Shown here one piece after another: positions 8,566 to 16,111 of a stretch of 64,000 nucleotides of DNA. Source of the stretch: MGML01 sp034416335 (GTDB taxonomy: Bacteria > Chloroflexota > Dehalococcoidia > Dehalococcoidales > UBA2162); NCBI GenBank assembly GCA_034416335.1, contig DAOULV010000010.1, forward strand, positions 1 to 64,000, written 5' to 3'. Each line of letters starts with the position of its first letter. Within the stretch, counting starts at the first letter, position 1. The translations under genes and the position numbers were made by a program. The notes under the pieces were generated by a model. That model did not search any database, was not told the DNA's origin, and was given only the letters and a program-made list of their open reading frames with translations.

Positions 8566-10026
8566 ATGTCCGGATCATGGCAGAATATTCTGGAGAAAAT
8601 AGATAGTTATCGCTGGCAAATTCCTGCCGATTATAAAACAGGGATGAATGTCCCTGGTCGTATCTACGCGACCGAAGCGATGCTGAACAAAATATGGGAG
8701 GACAATGCTTTCGAACAGGTTGCCAACGTAGCCTTTCTGCCGGGAATAGTTGGATATTCGATGGCTATGCCGGATATTCACTGGGGATACGGATTCCCTA
8801 TCGGTGGTGTCGCTGCAACACGGATGGGCGACGGCGTTGTATCCCCCGGCGGAGTGGGATTCGATATCAACTGCGGCGTCCGCATATTACGGACGAGTCT
8901 TACTGCCGATGAGATAAGGCCGAAGATAAGACAAATAGTAGACGGTCTTTATAACGGCGTCCCCTCGGGGGTTGGTTCCAAAGGGAAGATAAAGGTGTCT
9001 GAAAAAGAACTTAATAATATTATGTTAAGAGGAAGCAGATGGGCGGTAGAAAAAGGCTTCGGCGAAGACAGGGATATTACGGTGACGGAAGAATCCGGAT
9101 GTTTGAGAGGTGCCGATCCCGATAAGGTTAGTGCCAAGGCAAAACAACGGGGAATTCCGCAACTCGGGACACTCGGTTCTGGAAACCATTTTCTGGAGAT
9201 TGGTTCGGTCGAGGAAATATACGATACGGAATCGGCAAGAATTATGGGTATTGAAGCAAAGGGACAGGTTACGGTGATGATACATACCGGTTCACGCGGC
9301 TTTGGTCACCAGGTGTGTACCGATTATGTTGCACTGATGGGAAATGCCGTTAAAAAGTACTCGATATCCCTACCCGACCGGCAGCTTGCCTGTGCTCCTC
9401 TGGACTCGCCGGAAGGAAAAGATTACCTGGCGGCTATGGCTGCCGCTGCTAATTATGCCTGGACAAACCGTCAGTGTATTACTCACTGGACCAGGGAAAT
9501 ACTGGCCGGAGTGCTCGGGAAGAGCCGGTCGGAAATCGAACTTGAACAGATTTATGATGTTGCTCATAATATAGCTAAAATCGAAGAGCATACTGTAGAT
9601 GGGATAAAACAGAGTCTTTGTGTACATCGTAAAGGTGCTACACGAGCTTTTCCGCCCGGGCATCCGGAATTGCCTGAAATATATCGGAATATCGGGCAGC
9701 CGGTATTGATTCCCGGTGATATGGGGCGCTGTTCTTACGTCTCTGTCGGAACGGATACGGCGATGAAAGAAACATTTGCTTCCACCTGTCACGGCGCCGG
9801 AAGACTGCAGAGTCGTTCGGCGGCAAAGAAAAGTCTCAGGGGTGTAAACATAGTCCGGTTGATGGAGGAAAAAGGTATCACGGTAAGAGCGGGCAGTATG
9901 TCTTCGCTTGCCGAAGAAGCATCGGAGGCATACAAGGATGTTTCCGAAGTAGTCGATGTAACCGATAAGGCAGGGATATCACGGAAAGTGTTAAAATTAA
10001 CACCGATGGGCGTAGTAAAGGGATAG
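8566..10026 (+). CDS. rtcB: RNA ligase RtcB
   Basis: 486 residues. RtcB is the Mn/GTP-dependent ligase joining 2',3'-cyclic phosphate or 3'-phosphate ends to 5'-OH ends. Seen: PDIHWGYGFPIGG, the metal site FDINCGVR (Cys103), LGSGNHFLEI, HTGSRGFGHQV, HRKGATRAFPPG, PGDMGRCSYV, and STCHGAGR with the guanylylated histidine at His409. The C-terminal YKDVSEVVDV motif is present. With archease it forms an RNA-repair or splicing pair; no rtcR-type sigma54 activator is nearby. Confidence 0.97.
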   Translation: MSGSWQNILEKIDSYRWQIPADYKTGMNVPGRIYATEAMLNKIWEDNAFEQVANVAFLPGIVGYSMAMPDIHWGYGFPIGGVAATRMGDGVVSPGGVGFDINCGVRILRTSLTADEIRPKIRQIVDGLYNGVPSGVGSKGKIKVSEKELNNIMLRGSRWAVEKGFGEDRDITVTEESGCLRGADPDKVSAKAKQRGIPQLGTLGSGNHFLEIGSVEEIYDTESARIMGIEAKGQVTVMIHTGSRGFGHQVCTDYVALMGNAVKKYSISLPDRQLACAPLDSPEGKDYLAAMAAAANYAWTNRQCITHWTREILAGVLGKSRSEIELEQIYDVAHNIAKIEEHTVDGIKQSLCVHRKGATRAFPPGHPELPEIYRNIGQPVLIPGDMGRCSYVSVGTDTAMKETFASTCHGAGRLQSRSAAKKSLRGVNIVRLMEEKGITVRAGSMSSLAEEASEAYKDVSEVVDVTDKAGISRKVLKLTPMGVVKG

Positions 10027-10033
10027 ATGATAT

Positions 10034-10936
10034 ATGTATTATAAAGACCTCAGCGATGCGTTAGGTCATACTCCTCTGATTGAATTGAAAAACTTTACTC
10101 CGAACGGGAACGTCAGGATTCTTGCCAAACTTGAAGGCCAGAATCCCGGCGGCAGCGGCAGCATAAAAGACCGCATAGCGAAATATATGATAGAAAAAGG
10201 GGAAGAAAGCGGCGCATTAACAAGGGACAAGACCATAATCGAGGCTACAAGCGGTAATACCGGTATAGCCCTTGCCTGGCTGGGACGTCTTAAAGGATAC
10301 AAGGTAACGATAGTGATGCCTGAAAGTATGAGTCTTGAAAGACGCCAGCTTATGAGACTGCACGGCGCTGAGCTTATCCTTACCGATGGTGCCCACGGTG
10401 TCCAGGGTTCGATTGACAGAGTTAATGAAATGACCGATGGTAATGACAGATATTTCAAGGCTGACCAGTTTGCCAATCCGGCTAATCCCCTCGCCCATTA
10501 TGAGACGACCGGGGTCGAAATACTTGAAGACAATCCGTACGACCGCATCGATTACTTTATCGCCGGTATCGGTACCGGCGGTACTCTTATGGGAACTTCG
10601 AGACGTTTGCGAGAGTCCTATCCGGATATGAAGGTGATTGGTGCCGAACCTCCGGTCGGCGACCCTATACAGGGATTGAGATGCCTTGAAGAGTACCTGC
10701 CCCCTATTATCGACCTGAAAATGATAGATGAACGTGCTATTACAACCTCCGAACAGGCTGTTTCCGCTAACAGGGAACTCCTGAACAAAGAAGGAATATT
10801 CTCAGGGATGTCTTCAGGAGCGGTTGTTTATCAGGCAAAGAAAATAGCATCTGAAATAGATGAAGGAGTAATTGTCGTGATGCTGGCTGACGGAGGCTGG
10901 AAATACCTGAGTATGAACCTGTGGGCAAATTCTTAG
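10034..10936 (+). CDS. cysM: Cysteine synthase B (O-acetylserine/O-phosphoserine sulfhydrylase)
   Basis: 300 residues, fold type II PLP enzyme. The Schiff-base lysine is Lys45 in GGSGSIKDRIA; the substrate loop is ATSGNTGIAL (71-80); the phosphate-binding glycine loop is IGTGGTLMG; the C-terminal Ser is in FSGMSSGA. The short C-terminus is CysM-like rather than CysK-like. It may use thiosulfate or a sulfur-carrier protein. It starts 7 bases after rtcB in the same run; the functional link to rtcB is not obvious. Confidence 0.92.
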   Translation: MYYKDLSDALGHTPLIELKNFTPNGNVRILAKLEGQNPGGSGSIKDRIAKYMIEKGEESGALTRDKTIIEATSGNTGIALAWLGRLKGYKVTIVMPESMSLERRQLMRLHGAELILTDGAHGVQGSIDRVNEMTDGNDRYFKADQFANPANPLAHYETTGVEILEDNPYDRIDYFIAGIGTGGTLMGTSRRLRESYPDMKVIGAEPPVGDPIQGLRCLEEYLPPIIDLKMIDERAITTSEQAVSANRELLNKEGIFSGMSSGAVVYQAKKIASEIDEGVIVVMLADGGWKYLSMNLWANS

Positions 10937-10964
10937 CAGGAAATTTTAACAAAAGGAGATAAAA

Positions 10965-11420
10965 ATGGGAGTTGAGAATTGGACATTATGGCATGTAGGT
11001 CTTTCCGTAAAAAGTGTCGATGAAGCGGTGAAATACTTCGAATCACTCGGAGGTAAAGCCGCTGATAGGCCTGCAATAGTGCTTGACAGCGCTAACTTCG
11101 AACATCTGCGGACCTATGACAGGACCGACGCGCCGCCATGGAAAATAAAGATAAAGATGCTCGACCTCGGCCCGCTTTCTTTTGAACTTACCGAACCTGT
11201 TGAAGGCGATAATTACAACAAGACCTATATGGATGAGCACGGAGAAGGTGCGAACCATATAGCCTATCTTGTCGACGAGCTTGAAAAAGAGGTTGAAGAA
11301 CTGGAAGCCAGGGGTGTTCCGGTGATGTATCACGCAAAAGGGCAGTATGCCTATATGGACGCCCGAAAAGTTGGCGGCGTGGTAATAGAATTGAAACAGA
11401 GTCCTGCACCGGGTGGATAG
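10965..11420 (+). CDS. VOC-family (glyoxalase/methylmalonyl-CoA epimerase-like) protein
   Basis: 151 residues in two vicinal-oxygen-chelate beta-alpha-beta-beta-beta halves: WHVGLSVKSVDEAVKYFESLG and, near residue 90, HGEGANHIAYLVDELEKEVEELEARG. Candidate metal ligands are His10, His97 in NHIAYLV and a late Glu in GVVIELK. This resembles methylmalonyl-CoA epimerase, but a glyoxalase or lyase is equally possible. AAAAGGAGA is a strong ribosome binding site. It is the last gene before a strong terminator. Confidence 0.8.
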   Translation: MGVENWTLWHVGLSVKSVDEAVKYFESLGGKAADRPAIVLDSANFEHLRTYDRTDAPPWKIKIKMLDLGPLSFELTEPVEGDNYNKTYMDEHGEGANHIAYLVDELEKEVEELEARGVPVMYHAKGQYAYMDARKVGGVVIELKQSPAPGG

Positions 11421-11442
11421 TACATCAATTTTACGGGTCTTG

Positions 11443-11476
11443 CGACCGGTTTTTGATTAAACCGGTCGTTTATTTT
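11443..11476 (+). terminator. Intrinsic terminator of the dprA-VOC run
   Basis: Perfect 10-bp stem CGACCGGTTT (11443-11452) with AAACCGGTCG (11459-11468), a 6-base loop, then TTTATTTT. It lies between convergent genes. The T-rich tail is on the plus strand only. Confidence 0.9.
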
Positions 11477-13056
11477 CCATTCCTGGTAAGCCAGTATTCA
11501 AGACTGTCGGCAATAGCCATCCAGCTTGCTTCTATTATATTGGTGGAACAACCGACTGTAGTCCACTCTTCGTTTCCATCACTGGACTCGATAAGTACGC
11601 GTACCGTTGATTCGGTACCGGTACTCTCATCGAGAATACGTACCTTGTAATCTACCAGCTTTACTGCTGAAAGGCTGGGATAATGCTGGAGTAAAGCCTT
11701 ACGCAGGGCGTCGTCGATGGCATTAACCGGGCCGTTTCCTTCGGCAGCCGTATGGAATAATTCATCGCCTATTTTTACCTTTATCATTGCTTCGGACAGA
11801 ACGTCTTCTGTCTTTGTTTTCGTCGGTTGGCGCCGCTTGGTTTCTACTATCACCATGTAATCCACCAGTTTGAAGGGCGGCGTATAATCGGGATTGGCGC
11901 GGCGTACCAGCATTTCGAACGAAGCCTCCGCGTTTTCATATTGAAATCCCTGGCTTTCGAGCTGTTTTACTTTCTGGAGAAGCTCCCGGGTCTCGGGTGC
12001 CCGGGGAGCCAGCTTTATACCCATCTTCCCGGCTATCTGTGATATATTCAGTTTGCCGGAGAGTTCCGAAACGACCGTTCTCTGTTTATTCCCAACCCTG
12101 GCGGGATCGATGTGCTGATAGGCTTCCGGCCACTTGACCATTCCGTCCATGTGATACCCGGCTTTATGACTGAAGGCACTCGCTCCTACATAAGGAGAGT
12201 AAGGAGCCGGAGTCAGATTTGCCAGCTCGCTGACATAGTGAGAAACCTCTGTCAGTTTGGTTAGTTGTTCGTCGCTGATACAGTCGATATCCATCTTCAA
12301 CTTTAATGAAGGTATTATTGAGCATAGATTGGCATTGCCGGTACGCTCCCCGTAACCGTTAATTGTCCCCTGTACGTGGGTTACGCCGGCTCTAACCGCT
12401 ATCAGTGTATTGGCTACGGCAAGCCCGGCATCGTTATGGGTGTGAATACCCAGGGGTACGTCTGTTACCTTTTTTGCTGCCTTTACCGCGTTCTCTACCT
12501 CGTGGGGTAATGCGCCGCCGTTAGTTTCACAGAGGACTATACAGTCGGCTCCGGCATCCGCGGCTGTCTTTATGCACTGCAAAGAGTACTCAGGATCGGA
12601 CTTATATCCGTCGAAATAGTGTTCGGCATCGAGAAACACCGTCATCCCCTGTGATTTAAGGTAACGGATAGTGTCCTCTATCATATCGAGGTTTTCTTCA
12701 CGGGTCGTATTCAAAACGTGCATGACCTGCAGATCAGACGCCTTGGCGACTATTGTCGCCGCCGAAGCTCCTGAATCAACAAGCATAACAACGTTGTTGT
12801 CTTTTTCTGCTTTCAGGTCTACACGCCTTGTGCTGCCGAAGACGACTATTTTCGCATTCTGCAGTGTTACCTTCTGAACTCTCCTGAAGAACGCGGCGTC
12901 TTTCGGGTTCGAACCGGGCCAGCCGCCCTCGATATAGTGAACCCCGAGTTCATCCAGTTTCTCTACGATGTGTATTTTATCGCCGAGTGAAAAGGAAACT
13001 CCTTCACTCTGCGCGCCGTCTCGCAGCGTAGTATCATAAAGTTCTACGGAAGCCAA
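11470..13056 (-). CDS. cimA: (R)-citramalate synthase
   Basis: 528 residues. CimA condenses pyruvate with acetyl-CoA to citramalate, opening a threonine-independent isoleucine route. The HMGL-like TIM barrel begins YDTTLRDGAQ, with GIHTHNDAGLAVAN and GTINGYGERTGNAN metal and active-site motifs. The C-terminal LeuA dimer/allosteric domain (about 400-520) contains VDYKVRILDES. The variant GAQSEG near the start and the YHMDGM motif favour the CimA branch over LeuA. The TTG start directly follows the leuB stop and has GAGGAG upstream. It uses the shared LeuCD/LeuB enzymes beside it. Confidence 0.9.
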   Translation of the reverse strand: MASVELYDTTLRDGAQSEGVSFSLGDKIHIVEKLDELGVHYIEGGWPGSNPKDAAFFRRVQKVTLQNAKIVVFGSTRRVDLKAEKDNNVVMLVDSGASAATIVAKASDLQVMHVLNTTREENLDMIEDTIRYLKSQGMTVFLDAEHYFDGYKSDPEYSLQCIKTAADAGADCIVLCETNGGALPHEVENAVKAAKKVTDVPLGIHTHNDAGLAVANTLIAVRAGVTHVQGTINGYGERTGNANLCSIIPSLKLKMDIDCISDEQLTKLTEVSHYVSELANLTPAPYSPYVGASAFSHKAGYHMDGMVKWPEAYQHIDPARVGNKQRTVVSELSGKLNISQIAGKMGIKLAPRAPETRELLQKVKQLESQGFQYENAEASFEMLVRRANPDYTPPFKLVDYMVIVETKRRQPTKTKTEDVLSEAMIKVKIGDELFHTAAEGNGPVNAIDDALRKALLQHYPSLSAVKLVDYKVRILDESTGTESTVRVLIESSDGNEEWTTVGCSTNIIEASWMAIADSLEYWLTRNGK

Positions 13057-14154
13057 TTATTTCTCCTCTATTACCCTGCTTATCAGGTCTCCCATTTCTT
13101 TCGTCCCAACTCTGATTTTACCTTCGTCCATTATATCATAGGTGCGGTAATCCTGATTCAGGACTGTCTCGACCGCATCCTCAATAACCTTCGCTTCTTC
13201 ATTCAGGCTGAGAGAATACCTCAGCATCAGCGCCGTACTCATAATCATTGCCATCGGGTTTGCCATATCAAGACCGGCGCGGCGCGGTGCGCTGCCGTGA
13301 ATCGGTTCGTAGAGACCCGGTATCGATTTACCTTCCTGCGGTACACCGGCGAGACTTGCCGATGCCAGCATACCCATCGAGCCGGCCAGCATCGATGCTT
13401 CATCGGTAAGGATATCGCCGAATGTATTCTCGGTTACGAGCACGTCAAGGTACTTCGGGTTCTGGATAATACGCATTGCACAGGCGTCGACCAGCATGTG
13501 CTCCAGTTCCACGTCGGGATAGTCTTTTGACACCTCTACCGCAACGGTTCTCCAGAGACGTGATGATTCCAGGACATTGGCTTTATCAACGGATATAAGT
13601 TTCCTGCCGCGCGTTCGCGCCAGCTCGAAACCTACCCTGACAATCCTGTCGATTTCATGCTCGGAGTACAGCATTGAATCGACGGCTTTCCTTCCTTTTG
13701 CAGTTTCCCAGCGTTTCTTGGGTTTACCGAAATACAGACCGCCGGTCAGTTCGCGGACAAATATGAAATCCACGCCTTCGATTACTTCCGGCTTCAGGTT
13801 GGTCCCGTTTATAAGCATGGGAAAGACCTTCACCGGGCGAAGATTGGCGAAAAGTCCCATCTTTTTACGGAGTTCAAGAAGTCCGTCTTCCGGTCTTGTT
13901 TTAGCATTCGGGTCGTCCCATTTCGGTCCACCGACTGCACCAAGCATCACGGCCTGCGAACTCCTGCATATCTTCAGGGTTTCTTTCGGCAGAGCCTCAC
14001 CTGTTTCATCGATGGCTATACCGCCGACCAATCCATCTTGCAGATTGAATTTATGGCCGTATTTCTTACCCACGGTTTTCAGGATTTTCACTGCTTCGAT
14101 ACAAACATCGGCACCTATGCCGTCACCCGGCAGCACAGCAATGTTGAACTGCAT
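13057..14154 (-). CDS. leuB: 3-isopropylmalate dehydrogenase
   Basis: 365 residues. NAD-dependent oxidative decarboxylation of 3-isopropylmalate, and of methylmalate in the citramalate route. Motifs: LPGDGIGADV at the start, AVGGPKWDD, VRELTGGLYFG, DKANVLESSRLWR and the metal site GDILTDEASMLAGSMGMLAS; NAD site EPIHGSAP. It overlaps leuD by one base (TAATG) and is followed without gap by cimA, so the three are translationally coupled. Confidence 0.96.
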   Translation of the reverse strand: MQFNIAVLPGDGIGADVCIEAVKILKTVGKKYGHKFNLQDGLVGGIAIDETGEALPKETLKICRSSQAVMLGAVGGPKWDDPNAKTRPEDGLLELRKKMGLFANLRPVKVFPMLINGTNLKPEVIEGVDFIFVRELTGGLYFGKPKKRWETAKGRKAVDSMLYSEHEIDRIVRVGFELARTRGRKLISVDKANVLESSRLWRTVAVEVSKDYPDVELEHMLVDACAMRIIQNPKYLDVLVTENTFGDILTDEASMLAGSMGMLASASLAGVPQEGKSIPGLYEPIHGSAPRRAGLDMANPMAMIMSTALMLRYSLSLNEEAKVIEDAVETVLNQDYRTYDIMDEGKIRVGTKEMGDLISRVIEEK

Positions 14155-14657
14155 TAACTCCTCCTCAGTTTTTCAACTTCTTTCTTCGTGTATTCGATAA
14201 GACCGCCGGCGGCTATAAGCTCTCCCATAAATCCGGGGTAAGGTTTGGCGGTATAGGTCTTGCCGCTGTTTGTATTTGTTATAGTGCCGCTTGCCAGGTC
14301 TACTTCCACAACCTCACCATTCTCGATTCCGTCTACCGCTTCCTCGCACTCGAGCAGCGGAAGGCCGATGTTGATGGAGTTTCGGAAAAAGATGCGGGCG
14401 AAACTCTTGGCTATCACGCAGGAAATTCCCGAAGCTTTTATTGCAATCGGAGCGTGTTCACGAGACGAACCGCAGCCGAAGTTGGTCGTAGCTACGATTA
14501 TATCGCCGGGTTCTACCTTGCCCAGGAATTCAGCGTCGATATCCTCCATGCAGTGTTCCGCCAGCTCGTCCGGTTCCGACAGGTAAAGATACCGCGCCGG
14601 TATAATTTCATCGGTATTAACGTCAGCCCCGTATTTGTGGACTTTTCCTTTTAGCAT
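14154..14657 (-). CDS. leuD: 3-isopropylmalate dehydratase small subunit
   Basis: 167 residues, the short LeuD type common in archaea and many anaerobes. It has the swivel-domain signature GADVNTDEIIPARYL and the substrate loop FGCGSSREHAPIAI. It pairs with LeuC to isomerise 2- and 3-isopropylmalate. An AGGAGAG site precedes the ATG. In most genomes leuC and leuD are adjacent; here two unrelated genes (14685-15966) separate them. Confidence 0.95.
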   Translation of the reverse strand: MLKGKVHKYGADVNTDEIIPARYLYLSEPDELAEHCMEDIDAEFLGKVEPGDIIVATTNFGCGSSREHAPIAIKASGISCVIAKSFARIFFRNSINIGLPLLECEEAVDGIENGEVVEVDLASGTITNTNSGKTYTAKPYPGFMGELIAAGGLIEYTKKEVEKLRRS

Positions 14658-14684
14658 TTTCTCTCTCCTGATTTAATTCTATGT

Positions 14685-15464
14685 CTAGTGCTTAATTACT
14701 TTCACTGTGACATTTTGATGTTCTTCAAAACTACCGCAAAATCGGTCTATATCTCTTATAAATCCTAAATCGTAAACTATGAACAATAAATTGGTGTATT
14801 TTGTCTGATACGCAAGAATATCATCATTAATCTCTTCTGGTAATTCCTTTTCTCGTTCATTTCGATTACAAAGCTTTACCTCTATGGCTAAATCGATTTT
14901 TGGTAAGGAAAAATCGGGTGTATAAGTCTTGCTAGAGTATTCAATACTGTCAACCTCTCGACCATATGAGATATCAGAGCCAATAAGTAGGTTCTCAAAA
15001 GAATCTTGAACCTGCTTCTCTTTTTCGGGTTTATCTCTAATGACTTTCCTTAGTTTTTGTTCAGCAAGATTTAGAATTGTCAAGATTAAACGTACCTCAG
15101 AAGAAGTCTCTCTAACTGAATACACTTCGGATATTTCTCTTTCTTTCAGGTAATCAGATGCCGCAAGTAATATACCTTTTGCAGTTCCTAGTTGATTTAT
15201 AAAAGCTTTGTGATGCTCTCTTTCTACGGCAGCTTTAACGTTAATTCCTTGGAATATTGTTCCTGAAGGGGCGCGGAACGTTAATGTAGAAAATGAGTAA
15301 TAGTACCGGGAAGCTATACCAAACACTTCTTCTAATGTCTCTAGACAGTTCATTATCCACATTGTATGTTCAGTGGAGGAACAAAAAGACTTTTTAAGGA
15401 CGTCTGCATCGTCAGCGAGTTTAGCAAGTTTTTCTAAAGCTTCTTCTTTCGACCATTTTTTCAT
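14685..15464 (-). CDS. PD-(D/E)XK nuclease-like protein, DpnII/MboI-type domain
   Basis: 259 residues. The N-terminal about 145 residues are helical and unrecognised. The C-terminal part has QVQDSFENLL (151-160), then YTPDFSLPKIDLAIEVKLCN, giving the nuclease core Asp184, Glu195 and Lys197, and a later LLFIVYDLG strand. This layout resembles the DpnII/MboI-like restriction endonuclease domain found in abortive-infection and orphan nuclease genes. No methyltransferase partner is adjacent. The gene is visibly AT-rich against its GC-balanced neighbours and sits inside the leu operon, so lateral gain is likely. Family from motif reading only. Confidence 0.6.
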   Translation of the reverse strand: MKKWSKEEALEKLAKLADDADVLKKSFCSSTEHTMWIMNCLETLEEVFGIASRYYYSFSTLTFRAPSGTIFQGINVKAAVEREHHKAFINQLGTAKGILLAASDYLKEREISEVYSVRETSSEVRLILTILNLAEQKLRKVIRDKPEKEKQVQDSFENLLIGSDISYGREVDSIEYSSKTYTPDFSLPKIDLAIEVKLCNRNEREKELPEEINDDILAYQTKYTNLLFIVYDLGFIRDIDRFCGSFEEHQNVTVKVIKH

Positions 15465-15489
15465 ATAACATACCTAAATCAAATATCGC

Positions 15490-15966
15490 TTACACTTCTA
15501 CAAGACTCTTCGCAAAGTCTTTGACTTTTTTCGGTCTTCCTTTCCGGTCCGGCTCTATTGTATGCCCTTCTTTTTCGAGCCGGGCTGCCTGCCCTTCGAG
15601 TCCTCCCGGGTATTTCTCATTTATTTCGCCTTTTGATTTCAGCGTCCGCCAGTAAGGAGTAATATCCGTAATGCCTTCGGTTTCGTCTTCAGCGGCCGCA
15701 CGAGCTGCTATGCCGGCAAAAATGCCGGTGGTTATCGGTCAGCCTATCGTGGCGCCGTGTCTCCTCGCCAGCGTCTCCCTTATCTGGTTTATGGTTATCA
15801 ATTTTCCGGTGGGGACCATCTTCATTATCTCGTCCACTTCGACAGGCGCCGGTATAACACAGGTGCCTGTCCCCCATCTCTGGCTCAAATCCTCGGTAAT
15901 CTCTATCACCTGCGCCTCTTTACCTTCGTGAAGTTTTTCCTTCCAGCTTTTTTTGAGTTTTGCCAT
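15490..15966 (-). CDS. MGMT/ATL-like protein with in-frame TGA (possible selenocysteine)
   Basis: 158 codons if the TGA at 15739-15741 (codon 76) is read through; otherwise the frame ends after 75 residues. Residues 1-75 give VIPAPVEVDEIMKMVPTGKLIT and the helix IRETLARRHGATIG. After the TGA the same frame gives PITTGIFAGIAARA, then TPYWRTL and KYPGG, to a TAA at 15490-15492. This is the O6-alkylguanine methyltransferase-like winged-helix fold; the PCHRV site is replaced by PYWRT, so it is ATL-like rather than an active methyltransferase. From memory, relatives have Cys (CPITTGIF) at the TGA position. GGAGGT precedes the ATG. Either a selenoprotein or a recent nonsense change or sequencing error. 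Confidence 0.65.
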
Positions 15967-15986
15967 TTGATTACCTCCTGTTGGTA

Positions 15987-16076
15987 TGTCATTCTGAGTG
16001 AAGCGAAGAATCTTATTCGTTAAGAAAGGAGATCCTTCGTCCTCCTTCGTCCTCCTCCGTCGTCCTCAGGATGACA
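15987..16076. repeat. Imperfect palindromic intergenic repeat (MITE-like)
   Basis: Outer arms TGTCATTCTGAG (15987-15998) and CTCAGGATGACA (16065-16076) are inverted with one mismatch. Inner arms GAAGAATCT and AGATCCTTC also pair with one mismatch. Between them is a run of TCCTCCTTCG units. The wording resembles a widespread dispersed intergenic repeat in bacterial genomes. It sits between leuC and the inserted MGMT-like gene. Confidence 0.7.
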
Positions 16077-16111
16077 GCTTGTTGTTCGTTGTCATCAGGA
16101 TTACAGATGAT

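Noticed and set aside
15671..15931. Plus-strand frames over the MGMT-like gene
   Set aside because: The minus strand has the matching family motifs, a GGAGGT site and continuity on both sides of the TGA; the plus-strand frames show none.
16031..16070. CRISPR-like tandem units (CTTCGTCCTC)
   Set aside because: Units are about 10 bases with no spacers; simple slippage inside a palindromic intergenic repeat.
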